64,000 nucleotides of DNA from Lederbergia citrisecunda (GTDB lineage Bacteria > Bacillota > Bacilli > Bacillales > Bacillaceae_C). Both the position numbers and the translations under genes were made by a program. The stretch is taken from positions 4,283,641 through 4,347,640 of the forward strand of contig NZ_JAGYPJ010000001.1 in assembly GCF_018343695.1 (NCBI RefSeq), in the 5' to 3' direction. Under the pieces are notes generated by a model that was not told the DNA's origin, ran no database searches, and saw nothing but the letters and a program-made list of their open reading frames with translations. Below are positions 63,198-64,000 of this stretch, piece by piece; positions within the stretch are counted from its first letter, which is position 1, and every line of letters begins with the position of its first letter.

Positions 63198-64000
63198 ATG
63201 GCAAAGTTTACATTTATTGGAGCTGGAAGTCTTGGATTTACTAGAAAACTAGTAACGGATATTTTATCTTTTCCTTCACTTGCTGATAGCACAATTGCTT
63301 TGATGGACATCGATGAGGAAAGGTTGGATGTCGTTAAAAAAGTGATTGAACGCATCATTGAAAAAGGGAATTTCCCTGCGAAAGTAGAAGCTACGACAAA
63401 CCGAGCAGAAGCTTTAACAGGGGCAGATGCGGTCATTTGTACTATTCTTGTCGGCGGGGTTCAAATTTTCCGCCACGATATCGAAATACCTAAAAAATAC
63501 GGAGTCGATATTAATGTTGGCGATACACGTGGTCCTGCAGGAATTTTCCGTGCATTAAGAACAATACCAGTCATGGTTGATATTGCAAAAGATATCGAGA
63601 AATACTGTCCTAATGCTTATTTCTTAAATTATACAAATCCAATGACAATGCTAAGTAAAGCAGTTCAAGATACTACAAACGTTAAGTATGTAGGATTGTG
63701 TCATAGTGTACAACATACGGCTGAAATGCTGGCACGTTGGTTAGGTGCACCGATGGATGAGATTACTTATACTTGTTCAGGAATTAATCATTTGGCCTTT
63801 TATTCGGAATTCAAGTGGAATGGGGAGGATGCCTATCCACGTTTGAGAGAATTGATGGAGGATCCTCAAATTTATAATGAAGAACAAGTTAGAAACGAAA
63901 TGTTCCTTCATTTAGATTATTACGTGACTGAGTCGAGCGGACATAACTCTGAGTATAATGCTTGGTTTAGGAAACGCCCAGACTTAATAGAAAAATACTG
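63198..64000 (+). CDS. GH4-family NAD-dependent glycosidase, N-terminal part
   Basis: The gene runs off the right edge after about 267 codons. It shows the GH4 hallmarks: NAD-binding [11 protein letters not shown] at residues 5-15, the NYTNPM substrate segment, the metal-binding cysteine in GLCHSVQ and the metal-binding histidine in [11 protein letters not shown]4 enzymes hydrolyse alpha- or beta-glycosides by an oxidation-elimination route that needs NAD+ and Mn2+; the CHS and GINH types include alpha-galactosidases, alpha-glucosidases and alpha-glucuronidases. GGAGGAG precedes ATG 63198. It follows the permeases by 30 bases and should act on imported sugars. Confidence 0.88.
   Translation, partial: MAKFTFIGAGSLGFTRKLVTDILSFPSLADSTIALMDIDEERLDVVKKVIERIIEKGNFPAKVEATTNRAEALTGADAVICTILVGGVQIFRHDIEIPKKYGVDINVGDTRGPAGIFRALRTIPVMVDIAKDIEKYCPNAYFLNYTNPMTMLSKAVQDTTNVKYVGLCHSVQHTAEMLARWLGAPMDEITYTCSGINHLAFYSEFKWNGEDAYPRLRELMEDPQIYNEEQVRNEMFLHLDYYVTESSGHNSEYNAWFRKRPDLIEKY

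Overview
The window comes from an AT-rich, endospore-forming member of the Bacillaceae. The evidence is a leftward spore-germination (Ger) receptor operon, a probable small acid-soluble spore protein, strong AGGAGG-type ribosome sites with many TTG/GTG starts, and two families of short palindromic intergenic repeats typical of Bacillus relatives. No rRNA, tRNA, insertion sequence, prophage or CRISPR array was seen.

Region 1 (1-11.2 kb, all rightward) is the most interesting. It holds a urocanase-like hydratase (cut by the left edge), a DUF917 protein, an OpuC/EgtU-type betaine ABC importer split over four genes, an IclR regulator, a cyclic amidase (hydantoinase type), an N-carbamoyl-amino-acid amidohydrolase, and a histidine-ammonia-lyase-like enzyme that lacks the Ala-Ser-Gly triad forming the MIO cofactor. 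Together these spell a catabolic route for a trimethylated histidine betaine, most likely ergothioneine or S-methyl-ergothioneine: import, elimination of trimethylamine, hydration of the (S-methyl-)thiourocanate, removal of sulfur, hydantoin opening and release of glutamate. HutI- and HutG-type enzymes are not present here.

Region 2 (11.3-17.4 kb) is a PTS locus: a PRD/EIIB/EIIA regulator, a SIS-domain phosphosugar protein, EIIB and EIIC of the ascorbate type, and a secreted protein of unknown activity. Region 3 (17.4-22.8 kb, leftward) is a Ger operon in the unusual order A-C-D-B-B, with the B permease gene duplicated in tandem. Region 4 (22.8-31.4 kb) carries housekeeping and stress genes: a DUF2071 protein, a glutamate-synthase-like flavoprotein, an MFS transporter, a HAD phosphatase with a CPA2 antiporter, an RNA m5C methyltransferase, pyroglutamyl peptidase and a small spore-type protein.

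Region 5 (31.8-51.2 kb) is a block of very large secreted proteins: three paralogous Asp-box (BNR/GH74-like) beta-propeller proteins alternate with purple-acid-phosphatase proteins. Five of them end in the same C-terminal helical module of about 80 residues, in two subtypes that cross the enzyme families. Two phosphatase genes have upstream 11-bp-periodic TTAACA-type repeats that look like PhoP boxes, so the block probably responds to phosphate starvation. One phosphatase gene is interrupted by an in-frame TAA, and another has a frameshifted tail.

Region 6 (51.4-64 kb, rightward) is a glycan-utilisation operon: an IclR regulator, a GH20 hexosaminidase, an esterase, a Gfo/Idh/MocA oxidoreductase, two paralogous sugar-binding lipoproteins, two LplB/YtcP-type permeases and a GH4 glycosidase cut by the right edge. 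Regions 5 and 6 together look like extracellular attack on a phosphorylated or acetylated glycan followed by import and intracellular breakdown. The actual substrate cannot be read from the sequence.
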